Positions 54,227 through 64,000 of a DNA stretch of 64,000 nt are shown piece by piece. A program made the position numbers and the translations under genes. Positions within the stretch are counted from its first letter, which is position 1; the number at the start of each line of letters is the position of its first letter. Under the pieces are notes generated by a model that saw nothing but the letters and a program-made list of their open reading frames with translations, did not search any database and was not told where the DNA came from. This DNA is from Pseudorasbora parva (lineage: Eukaryota > Chordata > Actinopteri > Cypriniformes > Gobionidae). The DNA lies in the NCBI RefSeq assembly GCF_024679245.1, contig NC_090178.1, positions 21,351,713 through 21,415,712 on the forward strand, given 5' to 3'.

Positions 54227-54272
54227 CTGTAGGCCACAACCTTACTCGCTCCAAATGCACCGACCAGCAAAT
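54227..54272 (-). CDS. itga8: integrin alpha-8, exon (propeller blade 7)
   Basis: A 46-bp exon: AT TTG ... TAC AG. It encodes (D)LLVGAFGASKVVAYR, the end of an FG-GAP blade (PDLLVGAFG) and the start of RARP. Phase 1 in, phase 2 out. Acceptor CTTTACAG, donor GTGAGAC. Confidence 0.92.
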
Positions 54273-57200
54273 CTGTAAAGAGAGTGAAATATACTGAGAA
54301 GTGCAGGACAGACACAATATGATATGAAAATATGTATGAAAATATGAAAAATGTGTGTTGCGAGAGAAAGAGGAAGAAAGAGAACGAGTGGCTGGATCAT
54401 AAAGCTTCAAAGCACACTGCAGCTGGAAGTGATTTAGGCCTCCAGCACTCTCTATCAAAGATTCGTCGACCCGTTTCTCATTCTACCAGTCTAGCATCTT
54501 ACATCACCTGCCATCCCTGAACAGAGCCAAAGAGAAACCCCAGAGAGCCACGGAGAACGTGTGTGACTTTAATCTCATTCTACTCAGAGGTGCACCGAGC
54601 CACATTTGATTAAGGGAAAGGGAAATACAGCACGCTGAATGGTTTCCCTCTTCTCTTAATGAAGGTGGGCACGAAAACCCTGAATTTCAACCTATATGAA
54701 ATTTTAATGCGACCAATGGAAGAATCAAAATGTAGTTTAAATGAATCAGGGCCTTCACAAACATCATGTGACAAGGTTTAATAAAAACACTGTGATCACC
54801 ATCACTAATTTGTCAGTCTAATGTTAAGTGAGACAAACCAACTAATGCCACAAAACATAACTGATTGCTAATACTTGCTCATTCATTTGCTGTTTTCCTG
54901 GTAGACAAAACATGTTTAGGAGTAGTGGATTTTACAAAACAGTGAAAACATGTTTTGATTAGAGTAAGGGGGGAAAAGAAAACTAATATTTCTTAATAAA
55001 TAAAGCACTTGGGCTTAAGACACATATGATGGCATCTGCTCAAATCAAAGGTGGAAATATTTAAAATTCACCTCAGTTCACTTATTTGTGATGTTATATA
55101 AAAAAGCTAATATGATATCTCTCTCTTGTTCTATGTGAACATATTTAAAGGGATACTTCACCACCTTTTCATTTTAAACTGTGTTATTCCCTTAACTAAG
55201 TCGATTTGATACATACCTCTCTCGTATCAGTGCATGCACCTTATTGCTCTGACGTGCGGTGACGATCTGATAGCATTTAGCTTAGCCCACTAAGCCCAGT
55301 TCATTCACTAGGGTACCAAATAGAGATCAAGTTAGCCTCCCTCTTTCATTTCTGTCAATAGGGGGGAGGGAGGAGATGTGAGGGAAGATGTTTCAGCCGG
55401 GACTTTTTACCACACGGAGTCGAAGTACTCTCAGAAGTGCTATTCCGCCATACATTATAGTTCTCCTTTTTAATCCGCTTAGAAAAGCGCCACGTTTCAT
55501 TTTGATCGTTCAACTATTCGTGTAACTGTATTTAAATAGGGAAAACGTGGAGGTGTTTGGTCGCTTCTAACTTGATCTCTGTTTGGTACCATAGTGAATG
55601 AACTGAGCTTAGTGGGCTAAGCTAAATGCTATCAGATCGTCACCGCGCGTCAGAGATTAAGTGCACACACTCAGACGAGAGAGGTATGTGTCAACTCGTT
55701 TTAGTTAAGAGAATAACAGTTTAACATGAAAAAAAACTGTGAATATCCCTTTAAATAAATTAATACTTTTAATTTGCAAGGTTACAATGAACTGATCAAA
55801 AGTGACAACATTTCAAATGATGATGTTCAAATAAAAAATAAAAAAGTATATTATGGTTTCCATAAAAATGGTAAACAGCCCGACCGTTTTAACTGTGATA
55901 ATAACAAAAAGCACCACTTTTTTTTAGCACAAAATCAGCATATTAGAATGAAATCAGCATATTAGGATCATGTGACTGAAGACTGGAGTAATGACGCTGA
56001 AAATTAGGCTTTGCACATTAGGGGAGTGGCGATGCCTACCAAATCGCTATCAGACGATGTCTACAGTGATTCATCGCGATGGACGATGACATCGGGGTTG
56101 TGTTTTAGAGTTAAGCTCCGCTAATGTTGCACGAATCTGGAGAAAGAACACGCAGAGAGCTGAAAGGGCTTGAATGAAGCGCGTTTGGCTTTAGATAAAC
56201 CTACTTGAGGATATATAACGCTGAACATCATGCTGTCCGGCCCAACTCTACATTTCAAAATATATTACAATAGAAAACATTCTTTCATTATTTCTTCTTC
56301 CTTCCATTTTCCTGTTTCTCTACATATGCCCTACTAATCAGTATCAAAATCCTTTATTTAAATAATGTAACACAGGTGGCAAAAGAAACAAGGTAAAGAC
56401 AGAGAAAATGTCAGCTTTTTTTTCTAAAACATTTAAAGCCAGATAAAAAAAGAAAAAATATATGTTACAAATTATAAAAACAAAACCTGTTCATGTTCAA
56501 CAATATAACCAAAAATGAAGGGGTCTGTGTGCAAACAAACCACACCTGCAGTACCTGAGACGGTGGAAATGTTGTCAGTGGAAATGTTGGCAGTGTGTGT
56601 CTGTGTGTGTGTGTTAGTGGTCTGTTGCTTTCTCTATGGCCTCTGCTTAAGCTATAACCATTCATCTCTGACATCTCATTAAACTATAATTGGACCAACA
56701 TAAACCATAGCAAAGGAGCTGCTCCTGACACCCGCTCAGACAATATTAGACATTTGGTTTTCTTTGACGGTGAAATTGTTTTTGTGATAAGTATAGAATG
56801 TCTAATAAGTAAACGTTAAACGTTAACCCTTACACACGATCAGATTCATTCAGTCTTTAATCAAACTCGAGCGGGAGACCATCTCTCTCTCCTTAGCTTT
56901 TGAACTGTACACAGCTTTAATAGGAAGGAAGAGTACAAATCGCTCCTGGAGGGATGCTTGCAGTCAGGCAAACTCAGAGACTCACATGCAGGAATGTTCC
57001 AGAACAGCTCCAGCACCCTAATGAGTGCTCAGAGACTGCGGCTTTGATTCCTGTTTCACTGAGGTCGATCACTGGCTTCGCTTTCCACCAGGTCCTGCCT
57101 TCAGGAATGAAACAACCCTGGCAAAGAGCCCGTTGTAAACCAGAGTCAGCAGCTTTTGGTATTGTGACAGAAAACACACCTCGAACACAATGGACAGAAA

Positions 57201-60200
57201 CAAGCGCGCTAACAATGACTGACACACACACACACACACATGCACACATCCTGAAGGCCTGAGCTCTCATCTTGTAAATGTAGAAAAGATGACAGAATAA
57301 TTCAATTTATTACATTCCCACATCTGGAAAGTCCATTTGAGCGCTCAACTTCCTCAGAATGGCAGTGAGGTGTAAATGTGTGTGTGCACTGCAATAGTCA
57401 ACCTCAAAATATTCAGGTCGAACCCTCCGGCCACCACAACACAAGGGTCTTGACCGCACGAATAGGTTAATAGGAGGTAGAATGATGGAGGGAGGAGAAG
57501 AAGCTCAACACTTGAACTTTAATAAGGTTAGAGTCTGTTATAGTCATCTTCATCCTCTAGCCAGTGAAATGCCGGAGCACAGCCAACTAATGCATTCTTC
57601 TCTTTTACCTCCAGTTCTGAATATCTCTCTCATTTCACCTGACATACAATCCATCTCCAAAAAAGAAAAAGAAAACAGAACCAAACCTTTCCCTGTAGAT
57701 GTTTGGATGGAAATGTTCTTGATTGGATCGGTACATTCATATTTATACGGTGCCCACCCAAGTTTCTAAAACATTTCTAATGGGTCCTGAATGTAATATT
57801 AGTTTCACATACTAACAACATATCATGTTTTTAGGAGAAATATAATACCAAAAATATTGTGAAAAGGGGAATTCTGATCAAAATTATTTTCACTATTTTT
57901 CCTTTTTTATTCTTAGAATGACAAATTATGTTTCTTTGTGTTGCCATTTTGGTATTTTAAAGCTTTTCTCTCTCAAACTAAGGAAGTAATTGTTAAATGT
58001 GCAATGTGAGTAGTGAGTATGTCTGTTTTGTGTTCTATCTGAGAACGATGCCTGAAGCAGTGGGCAGGAAATGCAGAGTACGTAATCTTCACTGCTGTTT
58101 AAGCAGGTCATGATGAATGACCCTTGATCTTTGACTTTTACCCTGCATTTAACCACAAAGTTCACTCTAACCCATACAAAAACCCCAAACCCCACAGAAC
58201 AACTGAAAAGGCATATAAACAGGAAAGGTATGAGTGTGTGATGATTTAATTCCTGTATAGAGAGATGAATGAAAAGCAGGATTTTAATTCTAATATCTGA
58301 CATTCTCAAACACTGTGTCATCCAAGTTTCAGCACTAGGTAAAGCTTGAACACACCGAATGTGGAACTGCTGCACAGCGTGACAAAATTATAGCTAATCA
58401 GAAGATTTGTTTTTATTATTATTATTTTATACATGTATTTAACAGGGACAATGACATCCCCAGAATAAGCTACAGAGCTGATTTACATCTGCTGTCCCTG
58501 GGCAGGAAGAAGAGGAGGACGACATTGTGTAGCATTCATAGATAAAACCACCAAACTTAATATTTTTAAGTGCAACTAGCAATCCAAATACAAGCACAAT
58601 ACACTATAAAATAGCTATAACAACTGAAGAAATCAATGCTCGCACATTTGGCTCTTCTTTAGTTTTCATTTTAACTTGAAATGCATAAGAGTAGGACACA
58701 GTCTAATGTTAATTGTGATTTAATAAAATTATGAACAAAAAAAAGCAGAGCGACCCAAGTCTTTAGCTCTATATTGCACTTCACAATAGCTTATTAAAAT
58801 AAACTCTTGTCTGTCTTTATATATGAGGTAAAGCGTTTACATCAGTAGATTTTGCAACCATGATGATACACAATATTAAAAATTAGAAAATATCACTAAG
58901 TGCAGATCAACTTTAGCAGCATCCTTAGAAAGATAATTACCTTAAAAATAAAAAATAAACCTTATTTGTCACTATACAGACCAAATTTCTGACATGCTTC
59001 TCAAATGTCAGGTGTGAGTATAACATGCATGCTGTTTAACAGCACTGAGTAAGTCAGTCAAATTTTTGTCTTAGTGTCTGTTCTCTTGTATTGGCATATA
59101 CATAAATCATAGTGCCATCTGCAACATTTGAATATTTACATCAGGACAGACTTTAGGAAGATCAATACAAGCGTTCGAATCCAAGCTAAAAAGTAGAGGC
59201 CCAAGGGTCCCCAGTCTTTTAAAGAAAATGCACCTTTCAGAAAGTAACAAAACTACTTCCTCTAAAAAACCAAGACCATTTGTCAAAACTAAGCTGTAAA
59301 ATCATCTTTCAGATAATGTTAGAGCTATCAACAAATTAATTTAAGAGTGCTTACATTTACATATCTATGCATGTTATGGAACATTATGGCAGTTTACATA
59401 CAGTTTGATTTGATGTTAGGAAATCATAATAGAGATTATTTACATGTCATAATCTACAGGGTGTAAAATGGTCATGTAAAACTGAACATATGAAGCCGTG
59501 ACTAAATAAAATGTTTAACATGCCCCATTTACATTTATTCAATAATATCCTTTATCCAAAGCAAGTTAAAAAAGAGGAATACTACAGAGCCATTTTAATC
59601 TTAATGAACTGATGAAAGTGATAAAGATCTGAAGAAATGTACATGCACAGCACACACATCATAGAGGTCGATTAGAACATTCACACATATCAAAGATTAC
59701 TGGGATCACATCTCTAAAAAAACACAATACCTCAGAATTTATCCATTCTGAGAATAAGAGACAGGAAAACCTGTTTTCTGTCTTTCGTTTTGCTTTCAGG
59801 GTCTGTTCAAAATCATTGCGTGTGTGTATGTGTGTGTGTGTGTGTACACCTGTGTGTGATTGTTCTACCATCCATCTATGGTTTTCATGTATGGAAAAGA
59901 TCTGTGTTTATTATAGCATATTTAAGATGACAATCCTGTCACCATTAAAGAACAAACTCCCACACACACTCATGCGACACACATGTGCGTATAAGCTGCC
60001 TTCCTGTCTCTATAAAGAAAGTATGTGACAGCATCTGCTTTGATGATTTTGTACAATGCCATTAAAAATGAATGAGGAGATTAAAGGACAGAAAGAATGA
60101 ATACACCGCTCTGTTTTTGTTAAAAAGGGCTCGAGGCGTTACAGCAGAGTTTGGCTTTAGACACGCTGGGTGTTTCTGTAGTTCTTTTTCTGTAAATGGA

Positions 60201-61101
60201 TAAGTTAATTCATGTTTCTGTTAGTCAAAACAAGATTATGGTGCAGCTGTGATGGATTGTGAGAACATGCAGATCTGTATTCTTCTAAAAACTCTGGATA
60301 TTCACTCAGACAGTTCATTTCAATATAAACTAATCCACAAACACTATGTGAAGTCTAGTTGGGATCATTTCAAATTCAAATAAACATTTTACTTAAATAT
60401 TTATGTAGCGGCTTTAAAATTCCTGATAATTTCTTCTCACAGATACTCAGAGACACCTGGGTCTGAGGAACAAGTGTTGAACTCTTAAAACTTAAAATAG
60501 TTGAACCCTTAAAACACATAACACATAAAAAAAATATCTGGAGGCCAGTTGACATCTGTCACACACTCAGGCTATAAATAGCTTATTCAGTGACATCGAA
60601 ACAATCACCTTTAAAGTATCTAAAATGTTCAATAAGATTTGACCTTCTCAGATAAACTCCAAATAACTGTGCTCAATGAAAACAAGCAGTAACATCATTC
60701 ATTAATATATGCGTGATTTCATGTGGTTCAGACAGCAGTGTCAGAAATCACGTGGATCTCGTCATACTCAGTGAAGGATTGTTCTCAATAAAAATATTAT
60801 AAATAAATCGTGATGAAAGTAGACGTAAATCGTGAGAATAATATGAGGAAACAGTGTCCCACAAAAAAGAGGCAAAGAATACTAAAGAAAAAGAATGAGT
60901 GAAAATACTTGCACACATTTGTAAGAAATTATCAGCGGATCAACCTGGATGTTTCAGTCCAGTCCTTTTCTTCTTCATCGGGTCTTTCATTCCTCCTACA
61001 TCTAATCTCCCTGGCTTACATCAGTTCCTAAGCATGATTGTCTTAACAGAAACTTGCGTAAACAGAGAGGGGGAAGAGACTAAAGGGTTTTCTTTACTCA
61101 C
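54273..61101. other. itga8 intron, with a foldback MITE at 55149-55750
   Basis: Almost 7 kb with no exon seen. It holds the foldback element (own entry), a dispersed repeat copy at about 55930-56010, (CA)n at 57222-57241 and (TG)n near 59818-59845. The rest is ordinary AT-rich intron. Confidence 0.65.
55149..55750. mobile_element. 602-bp foldback MITE, TTAA-flanked
   Basis: TTAA at 55145-55148 and 55751-55754; ends AGGGATAxTTCAC. The two halves are inverted copies: 55260-55337 (GACGATCTGATAGCATTTAG and onward) pairs with 55567-55642. The unpaired centre is about 230 bp. Confidence 0.85.
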
Positions 61102-61293
61102 CAGGGTACTGGTTGTTATCGAGGTCAGAATCTCCACGCAGGGTGAATCCAAAGCCTGCTGGGATGGCGGATGAGGCCCAGTCGCCTCGAAGCACTTGAG
61201 AAGCCTGTAACATCAGTCCAGATTTCTGCCCATTATAGATGAAGACCCTGCCACCACGGTCCTCCCCTGCGAACGGAGCCCCTATTGCCATAT
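61102..61293 (-). CDS. itga8: integrin alpha-8, exon (propeller blades 6-7)
   Basis: A 192-bp exon, phase 1 in and out. DMAIGAPFAGEDRGGRVFIY, then NGQKSGLMLQASQVLRGDWA and SSAIPAGFGFTLRGDSDLDN. It holds two FG-GAP blade parts and a calcium loop, DSDLDNNQYPD (DxDxDNxxxxD). Together with the seven exons at lower coordinates it gives 303 whole codons in one uninterrupted frame. ITGA8 pairs with beta-1 and binds RGD ligands such as nephronectin and fibronectin at the cell surface. The N-terminal exons must lie right of the window. Alternatives are alpha-V or alpha-5, but alpha-8 fits best. Confidence 0.93.
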
Positions 61294-64000
61294 CTGAGTA
61301 AGAACGAGATGGAGAAACCATAATTGATCAATAACAGCATTTATACTACACAAACTAGACCAGATGCACATCCTATTTGTTTCCACCCACCACAGCCTAC
61401 CTAAGGAAGCCTGTTTCTGCCCTTAGAGTTAAATAAATAAATAAATAAAAAAGATTGTGAGATACACAATGACAAATGTAAAACAAAAAAAGTCTTGATT
61501 ATGACAAATAAAGTTGCAACTGAAAGATACAATCAATTGTGGGACATAGTTTCAACTGAGATGAAGTGGAAATGATGAGATATAAATTCTAAATAGCTAG
61601 ATCAAGTTCTCATATTGAGACTTCGTTTCTCAAACGTTATATCTCAGAATTGAGACTATATCTCACACTGTGAGACACCAGTTTATATCATATGTTGCAA
61701 TATTAGATATATAGCATCAATTCTGAGATATGAAGTTGCAATTGTGAGATGTAGCTACAATATTGAGATGCAATGTGAGAAGTTGCAATGCAAGATATAA
61801 AGTTTCAACATTAGATGTAAAGTTGCAATTTGAGATATAAATTCACAAACTCTCATTTGTGAAACAGAAATAAATGAAGTGGCCACTGTGAGATATTTAG
61901 ATTTGGATAAATAAAGTCACAAAAGTAACACAAAAAGTCACTAAAAGTTTTGTTTTGCTTTTACTCTAATGCAAAAACAGGCTTTATACCCACCAGAAAA
62001 ACAAGATTCACACTAGTTCACAAGTGCTGTACATTTGGGTCTGCTCCATTTAGTCCATTTATAATTTATTATTGATTATTTCAGTGTTGGTTATAGTGGA
62101 GTGGAACAGAGAGATGCTTTTAGGCAGAAGAAAAGAGGATGCTACTGAAAAGAATACTTATGATTTACACAAAGCTCCGCAGGGAGCACACGCTCTTTTC
62201 CCCTCGGCACTGAGGGACTATTACAGAACAATAACAGACTCATGCACAAGTCCAAGTCCACTACTGCATGGCCAATAAATCTCCAGGGTAGAGTTATCTA
62301 TTCAAGTGTTCCTCTTGCCAGCAGCACTGTTCAAGTCATTAACCTACATTTGGGCAGCAGCACACAAACAAGAATAACTGCTGACCCAGACAGAGATGCC
62401 CACTGAGGGGCAGAAAGGCAGAGAAACAAAGCGACTGCAGAGATTTTGAGGAAATAAGCTCTATAAAGAACTATGTCAGGGATATTACATTTACTTTGCT
62501 TTAGGGCCACTTTTAGAAGATGAGCAGGGGCCAGAGAAAGATCTAGTGATAGTAATGATACATGGGTTTCATTTGGTTCAAAAGCATTCACAACCTATCT
62601 GATTATAAAGGAAGCATTTTCGTCCTGTAGCGCCACTGGGTTGCAGTGTGAACATGGAAACTGCAACTGAACTGTCAAAACAATAACAATGTCGTTAAGG
62701 ATAGTTATGTCTGCTGATAACCTCTTGGGGAGCTGCATTTGGCACGTAGACCGGACTTTGAGTATCCCCAATCTATGTCCTAACTCTATTATGAAAATAG
62801 CTGAAACTCCAAAGAATAGCTAAAAACAAAGGGATAAAAGAAGGATTACAGATTCGGGAAAGAGAGAAAACCCATGACTAACGACAGACCTGAGAGGAAT
62901 GTGTGCTCATGGAAATCTTATAAGTTAAGCAAACCATTCTGAGGTAGAAGGGAAATAAAAGTTTAATTAAACTTAGAAAAATAAAATCATCACCACAAGA
63001 AAGCACTCATTTCCGTCCACCGGACCACCATGTGTTTGTGTCTGAGTAGGATGTGTGTGCGTGTGTGTGCACGTGCGTCAGTGTATGTAATAATGCTCTG
63101 TTTCACTGTTTCTTTTGGGCGAGTTCCTTTCTATAAATATCCGTCGCGTGTTTTTGGTGATTCTTGATTATTTCCTTTTCCTGTTTCCTGGCAGTGGCCA
63201 GTAGCTGGCACAATGCCCAAAGACCCCCAACATTAACAGCCTGATGGTCGACGAAAAAGAACAGCATAATATATATGAGAGAGAATTCATTATGACATTT
63301 TACAAGATACTTAATTGTGTGGCTTGGCCTTAAACGACTGCATACATACACTACTTGCCACAGCAGAGAGAAACCAATGTTTTACAGACACAAGAAACCA
63401 CTGGGTCCAAAGATAACAGATATATTTTATAAAATCATGCTCATGGGCCTAATCTCATTTTGTGGTCCTAATGGAATTATAATTATAAACATATTATGCA
63501 TTTTGTAAAATAAATGGATTTATATATTTTTCTCCCCCATTTATATATAATTTATCTTTTAATACTCATTAGAGTGAGGGCATATAGTGTGTGATATATA
63601 CATGTGTGTGTTGATTGGAATTGTTTGGTCAACTCTAAACATACTCTGAAACCTACTCTGAGTGTGTTCAACTAGCTTTGCAGGACAAAGGACACTAGAG
63701 ACTGTATACACACACATAAGGGATGCCTCTTAATGGATACTCTTCATGGATCTCACTTTTCTCTGTATGTTAGTATTCGACTGCTATGCTATTGTTCCGC
63801 ATAAAAGCAGGAAACAGCAAATCCATCTGAAGGCACCAGAGCAACAAAACAGAACAAACAAAGATCAGAGCAAAGCAACTAGCGACTCAGCAAATAATTA
63901 TATGACAGAATAATTCATACAGCAAGAATACAAAAGCAAATTTCATCACTCCAGTGGAGCCATATGGCTGGTGTAACAGAGATGCAGTGTATGATATCAG
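61294..64000. other. itga8 intron, no exon seen
   Basis: About 61407-61990 is an element with GGAAGCCTGTTTC at one end and AAAACAGGCTT at the other, and an internal degenerate repeat of AAGTTGCAATTxTGAGATAT units. The remaining 2 kb is AT-rich and shows no exon with conserved integrin motifs. Confidence 0.6.
61407..61990. repeat. MITE-like unit with an internal minisatellite
   Basis: Inverted ends as above; the interior repeats units around GTTGCAATTGTGAGATATAA about 20-25 bp apart. The shorter relative at 47675-47826 has the same ends and the same internal words. Confidence 0.6.

Noticed and set aside
63103..63351. 82-residue minus frame as an upstream itga8 exon
   Set aside because: No integrin FG-GAP motif and no fitting splice sites around it.

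Overview
The window is vertebrate genomic DNA from a teleost, most likely a cyprinid. It has GT-AG introns, long CA, GA and GATA microsatellites, dense MITE-type repeats and a 200-N assembly gap. The host genes are all on the minus strand. The right half (38.4-61.3 kb) carries eight consecutive exons of an integrin alpha subunit, best matched to ITGA8 (last propeller blades, thigh, start of calf-1). At the far left (2772-2883) is a signal-peptide first exon that matches FAM171A1. ITGA8 and FAM171A1 are neighbours in the same relative orientation in human, so this is a conserved syntenic block. Between them (6.35-10.0 kb) lies a complete six-exon TRIM35-like E3 ligase gene with RING, B-box, coiled coil and PRY-SPRY.

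Most of the rest is mobile DNA. A Gmr1-like Ty3/Gypsy element (11.42-15.89 kb) has integrase upstream of reverse transcriptase and a SCAN-like gag, but it is internally deleted. A 6.45-kb segment (18379-24829) is bounded by 47-bp perfect inverted repeats and contains a spliced, polyadenylated gene of unknown family; this is the best candidate for an undescribed element. An apparently intact L1 (24987-30512) with 13-bp target-site duplications and a 40-A tail has split an older inverted-repeat element. A second intact LINE, of Tx1 type (about 39.24-44.68 kb, minus), sits inside a (GA)n microsatellite in an itga8 intron. There is also a dead classic-order Gypsy remnant (32.85-34.35 kb), three Tc1-like remnants, a 959-bp hAT element with an 8-bp duplication and several TTAA-flanked MITEs.

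Layout: 1-2.9 kb fam171a1 intron 1 and exon 1; 2.9-6.3 kb intergenic repeats; 6.3-10.0 kb TRIM gene; 10.0-10.26 kb candidate bidirectional promoter; 10.26-31.2 kb nested mobile elements and the unknown exons; 31.2-36.9 kb further repeats; 36.9-37.8 kb putative itga8 3' UTR; 37.8-38.0 kb gap; 38.4-64 kb itga8 exons and introns.

The itga8 exons for the rest of calf-1, calf-2, the membrane span and the tail are not visible. The gap lies exactly where they are expected, so it probably hides much more than 200 bp. All family assignments come from reading the sequence and from recalled family features; no database search was run.
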